Source of the DNA: Saposhnikovia divaricata
Taxonomy: Eukaryota > Streptophyta > Magnoliopsida > Apiales > Apiaceae
NCBI GenBank assembly: GCA_036435485.1
Contig: CM071595.1
Coordinates: forward strand, 107,748,580 to 107,812,579
Reading direction: 5' to 3'
DNA: 64,000 nucleotides
The notes under the pieces are model-generated. The model saw only the letters and a program-made list of their open reading frames with translations. It ran no database searches and was not told the origin of the DNA. A program made the position numbers and the translations under genes. Shown here piece by piece: positions 21,874 through 33,101 of this stretch. The first letter of the stretch is position 1, and each line of letters begins with the position of its first letter.

Positions 21874-22054
21874 AATGCTAGGTGTATATAATTAGTTATA
21901 TAATTTTTGCACATAATGAGTTGGATTCCACTAATATGGATTTTTATTGGTTAATATTAATTTGAATGCTGGGGTCTCATTTAGTATAACCAATTAAATT
22001 GAAACATTTATAATTTTGTGAATTTTTTTTGAAACTTTATGTAACACTAGCATT
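21874..22054. mobile_element. Possible small MITE
   Basis: It begins AATGCTAGGTGTATA and ends, inverted, with AATGCTAGTGTTAC, so about 14 bp of imperfect terminal inverted repeat bound 181 bp of AT-rich sequence. No clear target duplication is seen. Confidence 0.45.
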
Positions 22055-22222
22055 TTTTTTTTGTTGAAAATGCATGATAGTAAAAAGTTAAAGCTTTTTT
22101 ACCCATCTTATTACTTGATAAATGAAAGTTAATGCATCAATCTTTTTCACCACAACAAAAAAACTTTTGCGTACAAGTGTACAACACTGATAATAATATA
22201 AATACATAAATTAAAAATGATA

Positions 22223-22605
22223 TTTCCTCCGTCTCTTATTTCTTTTCCTACTTTTCCTTTTAAGGTAATTCAAATAATTTTTCCTATTACTATTTTTGGC
22301 CATAAAAAATAATATTCAATACCCACGATTCCACCCACTACTCCTTAAAAACAATATTCAATACTCACTACATCTTAAAAATAATATTCAATACTCACTA
22401 CATCTTAAAAATAATATTCAATACTCACTATTCCACCCATTACTCCTTGAAAATAATATTCAATACCCACTATTCCATCTACTACTCCAAAAAAACAATA
22501 TTCAATATTCACTACTCCTTAAAATCAATATTCAATACACACTACTTCATGAAAAAACAATATTCTTAAAACCCGTATCATAAAAGAAAAAAGCGACCGA
22601 GGGTG
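22223..22605. mobile_element. Stowaway-like MITE with an internal minisatellite
   Basis: It is flanked by TA on both sides (22221-22222 and 22606-22607). The left end reads TTTCCTCCGTCTCTTATTTC and the inverted right end CACCCTCGGTCGCTTTTTTC; about 18 of 26 bases match. CCTCCGTC is the classic Stowaway (Tc1/mariner) terminus. The interior (about 22306-22565) is a degenerate tandem array of AATATTCAATACYCACTA units. An ORF over the array is an artefact. Confidence 0.6.
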
Positions 22606-25450
22606 TATTGTTTTACATGCAAATTTTTAAAAATTCAGCTGATAATTCAGTCATATAAAGAATATAACCGAAATAATCTTAACCAAAATTTGTTTATAGA
22701 TTTCTATGACCAGAACCTCTGTTTATTAATAGATATGAACTTATCATGCCTCACAGCTTGTTTAACCACTAACGTATTTGAGAACATGCGCATGCCCGGT
22801 AAACTAAAAATCTTATTCAAAAACATAATCACTTCATGATGTCCTATTTTTAAAAAGAAATTACAAAATATTATACCAAAAATTTAACTTGTGAATAACT
22901 GTATCATATAAGAAAGTATAGTATCGTCCGGAACTGGGGTTGGCTTGCCGGTCGAGTTGCATAGGAAAAGGATGAAATAAATTAGAACTGTTTTATTTCA
23001 ATTTAAGTGGTAGTTGGTAATAGATGCACAAAAAATCTTTTGGATTGAAATTTGATTTTAATTAGAACGGGCTTTGATAACAGGAATTTTTGGTTAAAAT
23101 CAGGTTCGAAATTTGATTTTGATCAGGTCTAGTTCAGGCTTTATCCAAACTTTGATTATCTTTTCATATATAAAAGCTATTAATATAAATTAAATAAACA
23201 AACAATATATTTAAAACAGTCTATATTTAAAACAGTCTATAGCACTGTAACGGGTATAGTCTATATTATCTTTGATTCATTGGGTCATTTTTGATCATCC
23301 TCAATTCAAAAAAAAAAAAAAAAAAACAATGCAATTCATGCAACTCGTTAAAATATTAAGTAAATTGTAAAGAGATGGTTAGCTTTTATCAAAATTTATA
23401 TTTTGATAATCGGAATTCAAAATTTACAATATATTGAACATACATTGCATTTGCGTTTCAAAATTGTGGTTAATAAGTAATAACCACCTTTTTGAACTAT
23501 TTTTTCTCAAATTAATATATATCACAAATTTCAAATTCTAACGATTAAAATATAAATCTACATTAAATTCATTCATACTTCTGTAATTTCAAACTAAAAA
23601 AAAAATGATATTTTTGATAATTATTCTTTTAATTTCTTGCAGCTATATTATGCGACGAATCAGCATATATTTGTCGCATCTGGCATGCCTTTTCAAGGAG
23701 TAGTTGATATGCACGACACTTAAGTTTAATTTATGGAAATATAAAAGGTAAAGAACCACAATTTTTTATTTCAAGTCAATGAGTGTACGGGTAGTCGGTA
23801 CCGTACGTCTTTTTTAAAACTAAAAAAATGAGTTCTAATTTAAATTGGCATAACCTTTTTAAGTTGGCATAACCTTGTCGGCTTGTCTTCTGTATCAAAG
23901 GTTCGATTCTCGTTTAATTTATTTAAAGATTATTTAAACATCAAAAATGCTTATTCATCCATTTAGTATAAAATCAAAATTTATAGTGTCCGATTCTATT
24001 TAATTATTCGTTTAAATAACCATTTAATGCACTTTTTCGAATACTGATTATAACCATTGTTGTAAAATCAAAAATTGGCTATACACGATTTTAATAAATA
24101 AATCATAGTACGCCTTCCCAAAAATATCATGAAAACCCATAATTCATGAGTTTAGGGATGAATTTTAAAATCTAAGAGTTAAATCGAACTGAAAAATGTA
24201 ATTTTAGCTCATTTCTTGCTCATACATGCGTAAGTTAACAAATGTAGGTGCTATGATCTTTTAACAGTTAACCTATGTAGTCTTGCTATAACACTCAAAT
24301 AAAATATATTATCTTATAATCTGGATGATATATGGGTTTCTTTTAAATATGATATAAAATTTTTTATAATAAAATTAAATTTTTTTTTAATTTTTTTGTT
24401 TAATAGTTATTTTAATTTTAATTTAATATATATTAATCAAAAATTAATGTATTATTTAGAACTAATAATATAAATCTTTAACTTTAATTTGTTGTTAAAG
24501 AAATTCCAACCTTGGGTATTCAATAAATTAGCACAAATATAAAATATTATTTATTATCATCAATTTACCAAAAAATCTAACGATCATTATTATTTGATCA
24601 TAATTATTTGTGTAATTGAACCAGAACAAAATTATAAATAATTATCTCGTAACTTACTGTAATAGTTTAATATAGATGTAGCTTTCATGTCCATCATTCA
24701 AAATCGCAAAATGTTTTTCAATCTTTAAAATATTAATTTTAGTCAAAGATGTACGGCAGTCGGAACCGTACGTTTCTCTCCAGTACAAGGAGAGGAGTTG
24801 ACGACTCTAGAGGGTTCGACAACTTATTTTTAATAATAAAACCTGGATTGACTAATCGGTATTGTTCCAAACTTGTTTGGAAATACTAATTTAAATTATA
24901 TTAAGTGACTTGCAAAGTTATGCATATCTATAAAATTATTTAATTAATATCCACGTCATACTTTAATTCACCAAAAAAAATTAATAATCATTCAATTCAA
25001 ATTGTATCATTAATACATAAATATGTATAGTTATGTTTTATTAAAATGAAAACATTAAAATTTGATTTTTTTTATACTCAAATCTTTTTATTTAATTATT
25101 GCTACTTACAAAATAAATTTTAAACATATCTCTTAAACTTATTTATTCTAGTAATTTAAGCGATTCTTATTTAAATTTTACTATAACATATCTATTTTAA
25201 TATTAATAATTTATTTATTTTTTATGAAAACTTTTAAGATATGAATTTTTTAGATTTAAAATTTTAAAATTGCATGCTTGATAATTATTATATTATTGTT
25301 GCCAATGATATTCATAAAAAGATAGAAATTTTAGTTAAAAAATATAGAAAGTGATAGATTTTAGCCGAAAAAAGTAATTGGTTATTGTTTGGTAATTATA
25401 ATATTACTATTTTATTTTATTAAATACAATCATCTTTGGTATTTTTTCAA
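22606..25450. other. AT-rich gene-free spacer
   Basis: No credible ORF in 2.8 kb. It holds a poly(A) run near 23309-23327 and two GTACGG...CCGTAC hairpins (23785-23806 and 24751-24771). The rest is AT-rich without structure that I can name. Confidence 0.6.
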
Positions 25451-25534
25451 GGGTGAAAAACCAAAATATTCACCAATTATTTTCACTTGCCTGAAATACG
25501 TACAGGCGGGTTCATCCGTCCTTTTTACCCACGG

Positions 25535-25682
25535 TGTACGCATCTTGGAGATGTGTACACAATATACGCATTATGTAGTGGCGTGTTCTTTGTAAATGTT
25601 GAATTTGAAGCTGTGAACAGTCCGTTGAATACGCATGTTCAACATGCGCGTTTTACGATACGCATGTTGAACATGCGTATTC
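25535..25682. repeat. Left hairpin cluster of the Mutator-like element (cluster B1)
   Basis: First-arm starts: 25538 (loop CTTGGAG), 25566 (loop TATGTAG, weak second arm), 25631 (loop GTTCAAC) and 25660 (loop GTTGAAC). The last two together form a perfect 22-bp inverted repeat (25627-25648 with 25661-25682). Confidence 0.8.
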
Positions 25683-26107
25683 AACGCACTGTTCATCGTA
25701 CAGGCGGTCGTCGTCAGAGAAGGTTTTTTGACCAAAATTTGACCAGTTCGTTTCTTCCATTTCCGGCATCTTTCACTTGCATACCATATACCAAAATGAC
25801 CGTCTTCTCTCCCTCTACAAACCTATGTTCTTCGTTTTCCATTTGTTTCGCCAGATTTGAAAACCCCAAATTGAATCATTTTTCTCGATTCAGTTTTCCG
25901 GCATGCTCGTATACGCCCCTGCGGGGCCAAAACTCAATAAATCTACAGGGGAAAATGGAGAGGCTGGTCTGGGCTTCGTTGTGATGCCCTCAGAAGTACT
26001 GGACATTGTGTGAGTGTGCTGAACGAAGGGAGGTGATTTTACAGGCGATTTTTTCTTCATCTGATCGCCGGAGCTGTTTGTATAAAAATGACGTCATATG
26101 ACGTCAT

Positions 26108-26185
26108 CACGCATTCTGGGAATGTGTGACATGTGCTACGCATGTTCAACATGCGTATCCCAGGCCACGCATGCCAAGGATGCGC
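26108..26185. repeat. Right hairpin cluster of the Mutator-like element (cluster B2)
   Basis: Three hairpins start at 26109, 26138 and 26167, exactly 29 bp apart, with loops TCTGGGA, GTTCAAC and GCCAAGG. The arms are ACGCAT and ATGYGY. Confidence 0.8.
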
Positions 26186-26273
26186 AATTCGTGGGTAAAA
26201 AAGGCGGAAGTCAGTGCATATAGGTATTTTGGGTAAGGGGACTACAAAAGTAGTGTATTTTGGTCATTTTCTC

Positions 26274-26867
26274 TTTTTTCAAAGGGAGAGGTTTTGTTTT
26301 GATATTTTGAAACTGATTAGTTTATTAAATAGAATGATGGATCAAAAATAAAAAAAATTAATGTTTTACTTTTAATATAAAAATATCAATTTTACAAATA
26401 TATTTAAATTAAAATATAAATTTTAACAAATCTTTAACACCTAATTATTTTAAAACCTATTTTAACATATTTAGTTATTCTAAAAATTGATTATTATTTA
26501 AAATAATGAAAAAATGGATATTTAAGAAAATGAAAAAATGAAAAAAAATAATAAATATTAAAAATATTCGTACATTGGACGATTATAAGCTAATTTATTT
26601 ATGATGCATAATACTTAATAATTAAATCGTGTTAGGGTCTTTGAGACTTGAGTGTTCTTTCTTTAAATTTCAAATGCAGCGTGGTATGAATTATAAGAAG
26701 TGAAGAAAAATTAAATTTGGGATCCATGGTATGCAAGAATTCGATAAATAGATCAAACACAAATTTAAATTAAAGTTTGATAAATTCATGAAATTCAGCC
26801 TTACTCAAAATCGGTTTAGCTAAAAAAAAAATCAACTTGATCCGTTAATGCTGATCGTTTTTAAAAG
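26274..26867. other. AT-rich spacer, no gene seen
   Basis: Long A and T runs and no credible ORF or repeat. Confidence 0.6.
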
Positions 26868-28096
26868 AGTAAAAAGCATTTTGTGTACCTGAAGTTTGGC
26901 GAAGACACCACTTACTACATTTCTAAAAGTACCACGTACAATACCAAGTAATGGATTCACTTAAACTTCGTGTACCGCCGTCTATATCTTGCAAACGGCG
27001 TTAGATCTTCAGGGGAATAACAGTCTTTTCCATATTTACAAATCTTTATTTGTTCATGGTCATTTACTAATGGCTAAAGTATATAGCTGTTCTGTTCTTA
27101 CTTTTTAACCAAGTATGACTCAACTTTTAAAGGGTTCAGTAGCCATTTTTATGAATTGTAATGGGTGGGACAGCTACAAACATCAATTATCTGCTTCAAG
27201 ATTTCATGACTTGCGAAACCCTTTTCGGGTTTTCGATTGTTGGTCGTATTTTCGTTTAGAAATAAAAGCAAACACAATGCGTGCAAAGGTTAATGGCAAG
27301 AATTATTTTGTGCTTGATAGGTTGCATTTGAGAATCACCTCCGTGGGGAAATTTGGCTGTAAAAGGGAATTCTGAGTCTATGTGTGACGATGGTTTGAGT
27401 GAGGCGTCAATGAAACCTGAAGGTAAAGTGGTTAAGATAACAAACATGTTGTATTTTTTAGAGGAAACAGATGAAGAGGTTTTGTCGAATAGGATATTGA
27501 AGCTTAGCCGGTCGAATAAGGTTGCAAGTGCTTTGAGTTTGTACAGGTCTATGGAATTTTCTGGACTGCACCCTAACTTACATGCATGCAATTCTCTTCT
27601 CTCTTGCCTTGTGAGAAATCAAGTGCTTGATAAAGCGTTAAAATTTTTTGAAGTTATGAAAGAAAGTGAGATGACTACAGGCCATACGTATAGCTTGATA
27701 CTTAAAGCAGTTGCAAATGCTCGGGTTGTCATGCTGCACTAGATTTGTGTGAAGATTTATTTGGAAAAAGTTGTGTTAAGAAAGAATTTGATGCAATTGT
27801 ATATAACACAATGTTGTCAATTTGTGGAAAAGTGAATGATTGGGTTCAGACTGAGAGAATTTGGAGAAATTTGAAAGATAATGGTCATGCTGGAACCAAA
27901 ATTTACTTACCAGCGCAATGTTTCCTATTGAAAAGACTGATATGCCCCTGACTATCTAATGTCGTTTGCATTAGATAGACGACAGTATACGAAGTTTAAG
28001 TAAACCATTACTTGGTATTGCACGTGATACTTTTAGAAAGGTAGCATTTCAAATGATGTCTTCGTCAAACTTCAAGTACACAAAGTACTTTTTACT
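26868..28096 (+). mobile_element. Pack-MULE-like element carrying a PPR gene fragment
   Basis: Long terminal inverted repeats of about 165 bp (26868-27031 and about 27929-28096) enclose a piece of host coding sequence. Both repeats run from AGTAAAAAG through a CTAAAAGTA-type stretch and AATACCAAGTAATGG to CAGGGG...CAGTCTTTTC. They differ by scattered substitutions. Long repeats around a captured exon piece, with no transposase, are the hallmark of Pack-MULEs. A 9-bp target duplication is not visible (TTTTAAAAG versus TAGCTTGAG). Confidence 0.75.
27115..27951 (+). pseudogene. Captured PPR (pentatricopeptide repeat) gene fragment, frameshifted
   Basis: PPR proteins bind organelle RNA through 35-residue helical repeats. 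Here an N-terminal non-repeat part (27115-27350) leads into PPR-like repeats: SALSLYRSMEFSGLHPNLHA, then LDKALKFFEVMKESEMTTGH, then FDAIVYNTMLSICGKVND. The signal uses frame 1, then frame 2 from about 27350, then frame 1 again from about 27735, so two small indels have broken it. The coding similarity fades at about 27900, just before the right inverted repeat. The fragment lacks the later repeats of a full gene. It resembles chloroplast-type plant PPR proteins; the donor gene is not in the window. Confidence 0.7.
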
Positions 28097-28498
28097 TAGC
28101 TTGAGTTTCATGTTCACGTCAGAATAGTAAAATGCACTTAATGCAGTATATTCACTTAATGCAGTATATTTTTCTGTTGCATTCGGAAAACTTTTTTTTT
28201 TTTTTTTCGAGAAGAGACAAAAGAGGATATGCTCGCTATCGAGTACATGAAAGTGGGAGGAAACTACATTAGAATAGAAAAGAAAATATTAAATACAAAT
28301 CGATTACGACTAAACAGTTTAATAATGTTGTTAATTAGATTTATTAGTAGTAGTAACTATTGAACAAATACGTACGATGGAGAAAGGCATGCCGCATGAG
28401 TACGGACGTTGTACTTCTTCCATAAATGTGACATAAGTCACATAACCACGTATCTAACACGGTTTAATAGAACGTGAATGTTCAAAATGTTTGGTTAT
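28097..28498. other. Spacer, no gene seen
   Basis: It contains a short direct repeat (TTCACTTAATGCAGTATAT near 28132-28170) and a run of T at about 28191-28208. No ORF. Confidence 0.6.
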
Positions 28499-30288
28499 TA
28501 GACCAGGTAAATTGGATCTGCATTCGGAAAATTAATTTGATATTTATGGAATCGAGATCCAATTTTATATTCAAATTAGATTAATCAAAATTTAATCGAA
28601 TTTGAACTATCCTATCTGAAGCGAAATCCGATATAATCAAATCCGATTATTGTCCAAAATCCGATCTCATCCGATCTGAAAATTACCCGAACCGAATATC
28701 TAACCGATAATAATCCAAAATACTTGATCCAATGATTATCCGAAATCGAACAAATTCGAAAAAAATATTATCCGAACAGATCGAATATGACTCAAAGTGC
28801 TATATCAGTTCTAAATTGAAAACTAAAAACACCTATACCAAAAATTATGTGATGAAATAATATTATTGAGATTATATTTTATTTATCTCTCTGACTCAAA
28901 AAATTCTATATTTTAGGAAAAAACGTTTCAAGATATCATATATGTATCAAAATTTTCATGTATAGTAAATATTCTTTTCTAAAAATAAAAACGAATGATA
29001 TTATTTACTCTAGAAAATAGGCATTAAATATACTGTATATCTACATATGTTGAACCTTCATATCTCCTGGATACACATGTTTAGTAATTAGTATATTTGT
29101 GAATTGTAATTAATTATATTTTTCTATATATAAAATAAGGTAATAATTAATGACTAGTGCTCATTATTAAATAATGTTTTTTTTAAAAAAATAATCATTC
29201 CTAATATGTGTATCAACCCATCCCATCAAGATTCTTGTCAAACAAAATAAAAGCCTAACAAATAATTTTTGATCATTTTTTTATTATATAAAAAATTAAA
29301 AAATTATTCTACAAGTCTATTTCACAACTAATTGAAAATCTTTTTTTAAATGATTAAGAAATAAAATCCATTTAGTAAAATAAATGATTAAATGAGACTT
29401 ATTAATTTTAATAATATGTTCATTTCCAGCCACCTAAAAAAATCTTAACCACTTAAAAAATTTATAAAAGACAAAAAAAAGATTTAGATTTAAAAATTGT
29501 CATGTATAATTTAATACGCTTGAAAGATGAATTAAGATATGTAAATCAAAAAAAATTTAAAATAAATAAATAGTATCATATATTTTTCGGCTTTTGCTGG
29601 AAATATCGAGCAATATTGCGTGTATATATAATTAAATTATATATGGTATAGTGTGTATTCCATAATGATGAAATTTTAAAAACGAAATTTACTTTTAATT
29701 TTGTGAGAAGTAAATATAAAGGTGAATATAACTCATATTTTAAAAATAAATGGGTAATGTATAATACAGTAAATATTATTTTGCTAAAATTATAATATTA
29801 TATATTTAGTAAAAATATTATTTTATATTACTGGTTCAAGTAAAGACTAGAAAAAATAATATTAAATATTAAATACTCAAAAAATAATCAAATTTTATAT
29901 TACTGAATTGAGTATTTATTTTCGCGTTATAACTATGCTTCCACAAACTTAGTAATGACATTTATTTAGTTTCAATGATAATTCAAAATTGATACAACAC
30001 TATTGAAATAAATTTTTTCGATCCGACAAAATTCAATCCGAAAAGATCCGAACCAAATTTTATCTAATTTTAATCTGAAATTTATCTGATTTTAATCTGA
30101 AATCGATCCGACACTAAACCCGAACCGGACCGAAACCGATTAAAATTTTGTAAAACCGATACTAAACCCAAACCGAATTAGATCCGAACCGATCCGAATT
30201 TTATCCAAATATATCAAAATCGAAAACTGATCCGATCCGAAATGGATCCAATCCGAAACCGATCCGATTATCCGATTTGCCAGGTCTA
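28499..30288. mobile_element. hAT-like non-autonomous element rich in ATCCGA words
   Basis: The left end reads TAGACCAGGTAAATTGGAT and the inverted right end TAGACCTGGCAAATCGGAT, 16 of 19 bases alike. Both subterminal zones (about 28500-28790 and 30015-30280) are packed with the words ATCCGA, CCGAA and CCGATC, as in hAT termini. The interior is AT-rich with no transposase ORF. No 8-bp target duplication can be shown. Confidence 0.5.
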
Positions 30289-30464
30289 TTAGAATATTTG
30301 TCTTCAAAAATAAAATGTTAAAAAATATTGAATGACCTCTTATTAAAAAGTTTTGAATTACGTGCATTACGCCATTACCTTAAAAAAAATGGAACAAATC
30401 TATAGTTCTATATAAAAATCGAAACATTAAAAATTTAGTTGATCGGTACGGTACCTGTTAATTT

Positions 30465-31560
30465 TACTTATTTAACTTTAACTAATGGTACATGTTATTT
30501 TACGTAATTATCCTCACTTAATTATTTATAGTTACTAATAAACTAATAAACTTCCTTTTTCAGGTAAAACATGTTACCTTATCTATTTTTCAATAACTAA
30601 TCAATTAACTTTTTTCACGTAAAATTTGAGCAATTCTATTTAATAAAATAAAATATTATAATTACTAATAATTATCAATTACCTTTTTTAACTAAAATAC
30701 GTTGCCTTTTCTATTTTTTTTTTACTTTTTTACGGTAAAACCTGTTCGGGTAACTTTATTTAAGTAAAATGTTTCCTTTTTCAGGTAAAATATGTTACCT
30801 TTTCTATTTTTTAATAGCTAATCAATTTCTTTTTTCATGTAAAATACAGTTTATCTAACTAAAATTTTTCCTTTTCTAAAAATACTATGAACAATTCTGT
30901 TTAATAAAATAAAATATTATAATTACTAATAATTAACCAATTACTTTTTTCAGCTAAAATACGTTACCTTTTCTATTTTTTTATTTTTTATAGATGATTT
31001 TACTTATTTACCCTTACTTAATGGTACATCTTATTTTACGTAATTATCCTTACTTAATTATTTATAGTTACTAATAACTAATAAATTTCTTTTTTCAGGT
31101 AAAGCATGTTACATTTTCTATTTTTCAATTACTAATCAATTTCCCTTATCACATAAAATATGAGCAATTCTATTTAATAAAATAATAAAATATTATAATT
31201 ATAATTAGTAATATTAACCAATTACCCTTTTTAGCTAAAATACATTACCTTTTCTATTTTTTTTAGTTTTTTCCCAGTAAAAGCTGTTTGGGTAGCTTTA
31301 TTTAAGTAAAATGTTTTCTTTTTCAGGTAAAATATGTTACCATTTCTACATTTCAATAATTAATCATTTCCCTTTTCAAGTAAAATACAGTTTATCTAAC
31401 CAAAATTTTCCTTTTCTAAAAATATTATTAGCAATTCTCTTTGATAAAATAAAATATTATAATTACTAATAATTAACCAATTATCATTTTCAGCTAAAAT
31501 ACGTTATCTTTTCTATTTTTCTATTTTTTGAGTAAAACCTATTCGGTTTGCTTTATTTAA
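30465..31560. repeat. Two tandem units of about 536 bp with internal sub-repeats
   Basis: The same series of words (TACTTATTTA, then TTATTTTACGTAATTATCC, then AGGTAAARYATGTTAC, then AATATTATAATTACTAATAA) appears from 30465 and again from 31001. Inside each unit, GGTAAAATATGTTACC-like and GCTAAAATACGTTACC-like boxes recur every 100-200 bp. No coding signal. Confidence 0.7.
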
Positions 31561-31569
31561 GTACAATAA

Positions 31570-31570
<1 letters not shown>

Positions 31571-31626
<56 letters not shown>
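31571..31626. repeat. (AAT)n microsatellite
   Basis: About 18 uninterrupted AAT/ATA triplets, followed by imperfect ones. Confidence 0.95.
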
Positions 31627-31628
<2 letters not shown>

Positions 31629-32402
31629 TAATAATAGAATAACTAATAACTAACCGATTACGTTTTTCAGCTAAAACATTCAAATTTTCAATATCTTTTC
31701 AATATTTTCAAACTAAAATCCTTCATTTTCTAAAAATATCACGGACAACATTATATACAATATATAATTAGCGTAAGGAGGTTTGGATGATCGTCTGGTT
31801 GTCAGGGGTTAAAACGTAACTTCATTAAAAATTAGAAATGAGCTAAAGAACAAGTTGGGCCAGTGTATTGGTTTTAAAGCTAAAACTATGCTACCATTTT
31901 AGTTTAACGAACAAGATCAAAAAAGAATGCACTAAAATAAATAACACATGATAAAACAGAAAAAATTAAAGTTGAGAAAATTATTGTTAACTATAATTAA
32001 TACAAAGATAATTTAGACTAAAGTTTAAAATATAATTTAAAAAAATCATACCACAAAAAAGAGTTTCAAGAAAACCTAATTTTTAAAAAAAAGTCATAAA
32101 AAAAATTTACTTTTAGATTTTACAACAAACATGCTTTTAAAATTTATACAAACAAAAGTCAACACAAATCATTTTTTTTTTTAATTTGCAAAGATTCTAG
32201 ATTCGGTACTAAAGTTGTAAATAAATTAACAAGCAATTTGAAAATCCAAAATAAAATAATTAATAGAGAATCTAAATATAATATGGATATTTACAAAAAT
32301 ACATAAGATTTTAACAATTCTTTCCAATTTTACTACCATCCAACTATCATTTCACTTCTATAAAATCATTTTTTCAAAAATACTACCTCATTATAATTTT
32401 AT
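31627..32402. other. AT-rich spacer, no gene seen
   Basis: No credible ORF. The last 60 bases before the foldback element contain TACTACC words that echo the element's ends. Confidence 0.6.
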
Positions 32403-32517
32403 GTTTTCAATATTCCAAAAATACTACCTTCCTCAGTTGCAACTTTTGCAACCTCATTTGCAACTTCGATGCTACAAATTTCTGATTGCAACTTCGTAGC
32501 ATCTCAGTTGCAAATGA

Positions 32518-32646
32518 GGTTGCAAGGCCCCGCCAGGGGCACTCATAATTGGTGGATTTGGGTTGCAAGGCCCCGCCAGGGGCACTCATAATTGGTGGAT
32601 TTGGGTTGCAAGGCCCCGCCAGGGGCACTCATAATTGGTGGATTTT
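32518..32646. repeat. 43-bp tandem repeat, three copies
   Basis: Copies start at 32518, 32561 and 32604, each GGTTGCAAGGCCCCGCCAGG followed by a GGCACTCATAATTGGTGGAT part. They are GC-rich islands in AT-rich surroundings. Two copies recur inverted at about 32750-32838. Confidence 0.9.
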
Positions 32647-32906
32647 TGATTTGCAACTTTCAGTTGCAACTTTTGCAACCTCAGTTGCAACGGTTGCAAC
32701 TTTTGCAACCTCACTTGCAACTGAAAACTGAAAGTTGCAAATCAGAAATCCACCAATTATGAGTGCCCCTGGCGGGGCCTTGCAACCCAAATCCACCAAA
32801 TATGAGTGCCCCTGGCGGGGCCTTGCAACCTCATTTGCAACTGAGATGCTACGAATTTCTAATTGCAAGTTCCAGTTTTCAGATGTCATTTTCGACCGGT
32901 TTTTTG

Positions 32907-32908
<2 letters not shown>

Positions 32909-32973
<65 letters not shown>
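32909..32973. repeat. (TA)n microsatellite at the centre of a palindrome
   Basis: About 32 TA units, flanked by inverted arms of about 27 bp (32881-32907 and 32974-33000, sharing AGATGTCATTTTCGACC). Confidence 0.95.
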
Positions 32974-32975
<2 letters not shown>

Positions 32976-33101
32976 AAAAAAGTGGTCGAAAATGACATCT
33001 GAAACCCGAAACTTGCAATCAGAAATTTGTAGCATCGAAGTTGCAAATGAGGTTGCAAAAGTTGCAACTGAGGAAGGTGGTATTTTTGGAATATTGAAAA
33101 C

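Larger units (their letters stand above)
25451..26273. mobile_element. Non-autonomous Mutator-like element with hairpin clusters near both ends
   Basis: Identical 9-bp direct repeats, TTTTTTCAA, flank it at 25442-25450 and 26274-26282; a 9-bp target duplication is characteristic of Mutator-like elements. The ends share an imperfect inverted repeat: GGGTGAAAAACCAAAATATT on the left, and inverted GAGAAAATGACCAAAATACA on the right. Four ACGCAT-N7-ATGCGT hairpins lie near the left end and three near the right. A 165-codon ORF inside (25487-25984) has no recognisable domain and crosses the hairpins, so I do not call it a gene. No transposase is present. Confidence 0.65.
32403..33101. mobile_element. 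Multi-palindrome foldback element rich in TTGCAA
   Basis: The ends are inverted repeats of about 85-110 bp (from GTTTTCAATATTCC at 32403 to its complement ending at 33101). Between them lie a local palindrome centred near 32490, a 43-bp direct repeat in three copies (32518, 32561, 32604), a palindrome centred near 32690, two inverted copies of the 43-bp unit (about 32750-32838) and a palindrome centred on the (TA)n run. I count 24 copies of the self-complementary word TTGCAA. ORFs on both strands here simply follow the repeats. No transposase. Confidence 0.8.

Noticed and set aside
22296..22583. 95-codon ORF with repeated NNIQYSL units
   Set aside because: It is the translation of a DNA minisatellite in a MITE.
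25487..25984. 165-codon ORF as a host gene
   Set aside because: It crosses the hairpin cluster, shows no domain, and lies inside a Mutator-like element; probably chance.
26109..26185. Evenly spaced (29 bp) short repeats as a CRISPR array
   Set aside because: The repeats are 6-bp hairpin arms with variable 7-nt loops, not identical long repeats with unique spacers; the DNA is plant nuclear and no cas gene exists.
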